Of a DNA stretch of 64,000 bases, positions 61,437-64,000 are shown in pieces. The position numbers were made by a program, and so were the translations under genes. The notes beneath the pieces were generated by a model, which did not search any database, was not told the origin of the DNA, and was given only the letters and a program-made list of their open reading frames with translations. Location of the stretch: positions 1,736,001 to 1,800,000 of the forward strand of contig NZ_WUBI01000001.1 in the NCBI RefSeq assembly GCF_009807035.1, in the 5' to 3' direction. This DNA comes from Paenibacillus dendrobii (lineage in GTDB: Bacteria; Bacillota; Bacilli; Paenibacillales; Paenibacillaceae). Position 1 is the first letter of the stretch; every line of letters starts with the position of its first letter.

Positions 61437-63539
61437 CTATTTTATAAACACATTTGGATCGAGAATCAGCGCTACCTGTCCGTCTCCAAGAATCGTGGCA
61501 CCTGAAATGCCTTTGATCTGCGGCAGGTATTTGCCAAGGCTCTTCAGAACGATTTCGTTCTGTCCGATAAATTCGTCAATCGCTAGTGCAGCCAGGCGTT
61601 CACCTTTATGGATAACGATGATTTCAGTCTCTGCCTCTTCATGTTCATTAAAGTCCTTAATATTAAAGATTTTGCTGAGTGAAATCAGCGGGATATGCTG
61701 CCCTCTGAACTCAACCATCTTGTTGCCGTGAACCGTGCGTATTTGTTCTTTGCGTACAATTCCGGTTTCAACAATCGACGAGAGCGGAATAGCATATTTT
61801 TCGGATCCCATTTTCACCATCATCGCAGCGATAATCGACAATGTGAGCGGCAGCTGCACCGAGAAGTTCGTTCCCTTGCCCGGTGTAGAATAGATCGTGA
61901 CTTGTCCGCCAAGCGAGGTGATTTTTGCATTGACGACATCAAGACCAACGCCGCGTCCCGAAACGTCAGAGATTTTTTCGGCGGTACTAAAACCCGGTGC
62001 GAACAGCAGTTGATTCACTTCCTCATCGGACATGGCCGATGCCTGTTCCTGAGTGACCACACCTTTTTTAATGGCTGTCTTCAGGATATTCTCACGGTAA
62101 ATGCCGCGTCCGTCCTCTTCAATTTCGATGAAGACATGGTTTCCACTGTGAAAAGCGCGAAGATGAACGGTACCTGTTTCCGGTTTGCCGCTGCTGATCC
62201 GGTCCGCAATCGGTTCAATGCCATGATCCACTGCATTTCTCAGAAGATGGACAAGCGGGTCCCCGATTTCATCAATAACAGTCCGGTCAAGCTCTGTTTC
62301 TGCGCCGGTAATGATCAAATCCACTTTTTTATCCAGCGACTTGGCCAAATCACGGATCATGCGAGGGAAACGATTGAAGACCGTATCGACTGGAACCATC
62401 CGAAGTTTCATGACAATATCCTGCAAATCGGAGCTGACGCGGCTCATATGCTCAACCGTCTCCGTCAGTGCATGATTTTGAACCTCGCTGGCAAGCTGCT
62501 CCAGACGAACACGGTCAATCAATAATTCGCTGAATAAATTCATTAATACGTCAAGACGTTCAATATCCACGCGGATGGTACGGGACGGCGCAGCGCCCCC
62601 AGTTTTGGAAGGCGTTTTAGCTGCAGGAGCTTGCGGAGTTTGTTTCTGTCCTGTCTGCTCCTTGGCTTCCGCCTGTGTGGTTACCGCATTCGCAGCTTCT
62701 TCTTTCGCAGGCGCTTCTGCAACGGCGGCAGCTTCTTGCGATGCCGAACCAAGCTCGCTCATTTGCTGCAACGATTCCTGATCAAGCTCCATAACCGTGA
62801 CTTTGTCGATCTCCGACACATTTAAAATTTGGCTTTCCAGTTCTGCAGGATCCTTTAGTGTTATGTAATAAAGAGAGAAGCTGTGTTCAAACTTTTCCTG
62901 TTCAATGTCCTGGACGGACGGAGAGGATTTTACGACTTCGCCTGATCTCTCCAGCAAATCAAACACCATATACGCACGTACAGCCTTGAGCTGACAGTTT
63001 TCACGTATATGCACATCTAGATACAAGACGCGGTGCCCGTCTGCGATGGATTGATTCAAAACAGAATACTGGAATTCATCCAATTGAATGGCAGCACCGA
63101 CCTTAGGTGCGGATGCAGAAGCTTGAGCCGCGGCGCCAGTTCCTTTGCCCGACGGATCTTCTCCTCTGACAATCGCTTGTAGCGATGCAACGATCTCGGA
63201 AACATCCGCTTTGCCTTCGCCGCCTTCGGTGATATCTTGTACCATGGATTCTAATGCATCCAGACCTTTAAATAACGTATCGAATATGAAATCCTGCATC
63301 GCAAGTTTTTCATTTCTGACCAGGTCCAGTACATTTTCCATCTGGTGGGTAAGAGAAGCCATATCTTCAAAGCCCATCGTCGCAGCCATACCTTTCAAGG
63401 TATGCGCCGAACGGAAAATAACTTGTACAATCGAGAGATCATTGGGACTACCTTCAAGCAGGAGCATATTTTCGTTTAGTGATTGCAGATGATCGTTGGA
63501 CTCATCAATAAACATGGATAGGTATTGGTTCATGTCCAT
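61437..63539 (-). CDS. cheA: Chemotaxis histidine kinase CheA
   Basis: The 700-residue kinase has the Hpt P1 domain with phosphorylation site H46 (SAHTLKGMAATMGF), a P2-like response-regulator docking region (about 150-265), an Ala/Thr/Glu/Pro-rich linker, the P3 dimerisation helices (about 325-385), the P4 ATPase (HLLRNAVDHG, DDGRGI-type EDGRGIY, GRGVGLDVV, GKGTNFSVQLPL) and the C-terminal CheW-like P5 domain (SIIAAMMVKMGSEKYAIPL). GGAGG lies 9 nt before the ATG. Confidence 0.98.
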   Translation of the reverse strand: MDMNQYLSMFIDESNDHLQSLNENMLLLEGSPNDLSIVQVIFRSAHTLKGMAATMGFEDMASLTHQMENVLDLVRNEKLAMQDFIFDTLFKGLDALESMVQDITEGGEGKADVSEIVASLQAIVRGEDPSGKGTGAAAQASASAPKVGAAIQLDEFQYSVLNQSIADGHRVLYLDVHIRENCQLKAVRAYMVFDLLERSGEVVKSSPSVQDIEQEKFEHSFSLYYITLKDPAELESQILNVSEIDKVTVMELDQESLQQMSELGSASQEAAAVAEAPAKEEAANAVTTQAEAKEQTGQKQTPQAPAAKTPSKTGGAAPSRTIRVDIERLDVLMNLFSELLIDRVRLEQLASEVQNHALTETVEHMSRVSSDLQDIVMKLRMVPVDTVFNRFPRMIRDLAKSLDKKVDLIITGAETELDRTVIDEIGDPLVHLLRNAVDHGIEPIADRISSGKPETGTVHLRAFHSGNHVFIEIEEDGRGIYRENILKTAIKKGVVTQEQASAMSDEEVNQLLFAPGFSTAEKISDVSGRGVGLDVVNAKITSLGGQVTIYSTPGKGTNFSVQLPLTLSIIAAMMVKMGSEKYAIPLSSIVETGIVRKEQIRTVHGNKMVEFRGQHIPLISLSKIFNIKDFNEHEEAETEIIVIHKGERLAALAIDEFIGQNEIVLKSLGKYLPQIKGISGATILGDGQVALILDPNVFIK

Positions 63540-63572
63540 TGTGAGACACCTCCTTTATGAGTTCGCTTTCCG

Positions 63573-64000
63573 TTACTTCACAGCACGGGTTACACCGACT
63601 GCGATTTCTTGAAGAGGTAAAACATGGCTTACACAATTCAGCTCAACCGCCGAACGGGGCATGCCGTACACAATACATGTTTCCTCGCTCTCGGCAAAAG
63701 TGCTGGATACGCCCGAGTCATACAATCGTTTCATCATGCGCGCTCCATCGCTGCCCATTCCAGTCATCAATACGGCATGACGCCGCAGGGATGTCAGCGG
63801 CAGCAGCGATTCAAACAGAACATCAACCGATGGCTTATGGCCATTTAACGGCTCATCGTCTGAAAGAATCAGCGAATATCTTCCGCCTGAGCCTTGAGAA
63901 ACCCTCATGTGCTTACCCCCGGGAGCAATATAAGCAACTCCCGCTTTCAGAGCCATTCCATGCTCCGCCTCCAAGACCTCCAAAGGGCTGAAGGAATTGA
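63573..64000 (-). CDS. cheB: Chemotaxis methylesterase CheB (5' part beyond window)
   Basis: Only the C-terminal 141 residues are inside. They carry the end of the CheB methylesterase domain: MALKAGVAYIAPGGKHMRV, NGHKPSVDVLFESL and VLMTGMGSDGARMMKRL, which includes the catalytic aspartate. The N-terminal receiver domain and the catalytic Ser and His lie outside the window. CheB removes receptor methyl groups. It is 33 nt upstream of cheA, in normal order. Confidence 0.95.
   Translation of the reverse strand, partial: NSFSPLEVLEAEHGMALKAGVAYIAPGGKHMRVSQGSGGRYSLILSDDEPLNGHKPSVDVLFESLLPLTSLRRHAVLMTGMGSDGARMMKRLYDSGVSSTFAESEETCIVYGMPRSAVELNCVSHVLPLQEIAVGVTRAVK

Overview
The window reads as a stretch of chromosome from a spore-forming Gram-positive bacterium, most likely Paenibacillus. 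The gene order from cheB to rny closely follows the Bacillus subtilis 'pnp/dap/spoIIIE/recA' backbone. Proteins such as RecA, RNase Y, PolC, SigD and both dipicolinate synthase subunits are clearly Firmicute. The departures from B. subtilis are of the kind expected in Paenibacillus: an archaeal/eukaryotic-type ProRS, a FapA-like DUF342 gene beside sigD, and dut beside the M16 protease gene. Genus is an inference from memory of protein families; no search was run.

Almost every gene lies on the minus strand, so transcription runs from high to low coordinates. The only plus-strand genes are ytbD and ytbE at 14.8-16.9 kb. Layout from right to left: (1) 64.0-55.5 kb is the distal end of the flagellar/chemotaxis operon: cheB (cut by the window edge), cheA, cheW, cheC, cheD, a two-helix membrane protein, sigD, a FapA-like gene, a 104-residue unknown, a SwrB-like gene and a membrane-anchored MltG/LysM-like gene, closed by a terminator. 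(2) 55.4-46.3 kb holds rpsB, tsf, pyrH, frr, uppS, cdsA, dxr, rasP and proS (translation, nucleotides, undecaprenyl phosphate, phospholipid, isoprenoids, intramembrane proteolysis). (3) 46.1-33.4 kb holds polC and then the nusA operon: rimP, nusA, rnpM/ylxR, ylxQ, infB, rbfA, nrnA, truB, ribF. (4) 33.2-27.7 kb holds rpsO, pnp, ylxY, an M16 protease gene and dut. (5) 27.6-16.9 kb holds dpaAB, asd, dapG, dapA (lysine, diaminopimelate and spore dipicolinate), rnjB, tepA, ylzJ and ftsK/spoIIIE. (6) 16.9-13.2 kb is an accessory insert: ytbE, ytbD and the divergent HxlR regulator ytcD, next to the germination lytic enzyme gene sleB. (7) 13.1-0 kb holds ymfF, ymfH and ymfI (EF-P 5-aminopentanol modification), ymfJ, ymfK, rodZ, a 57-residue membrane protein, yajQ, pgsA, cinA, recA, recX, rny and the start of ymdB.

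Regulatory sequence is easy to read. There are good sigma-A promoters before rny, pgsA, recA (with a LexA-type box), rpsO, rimP and rpsB. Sporulation promoters match consensus before sleB (sigma-G), dpaA (sigma-K) and ylxY (sigma-E). Many intrinsic terminators are present. No rRNA or tRNA gene, transposon, prophage or CRISPR array was seen, no real coding region appears frameshifted, and no gene-free stretch exceeds 300 bases.

No obviously new multi-gene system stands out. The best candidates for undescribed biology are the poorly characterised genes around sigD (fapA-like, the 104-residue protein, swrB-like, MltG/LysM-like and the two-helix protein), YmfK with an ACT domain plus a Walker A motif, the 57-residue membrane protein under a palindromic promoter, and the probable ATT start codon of ymdB.
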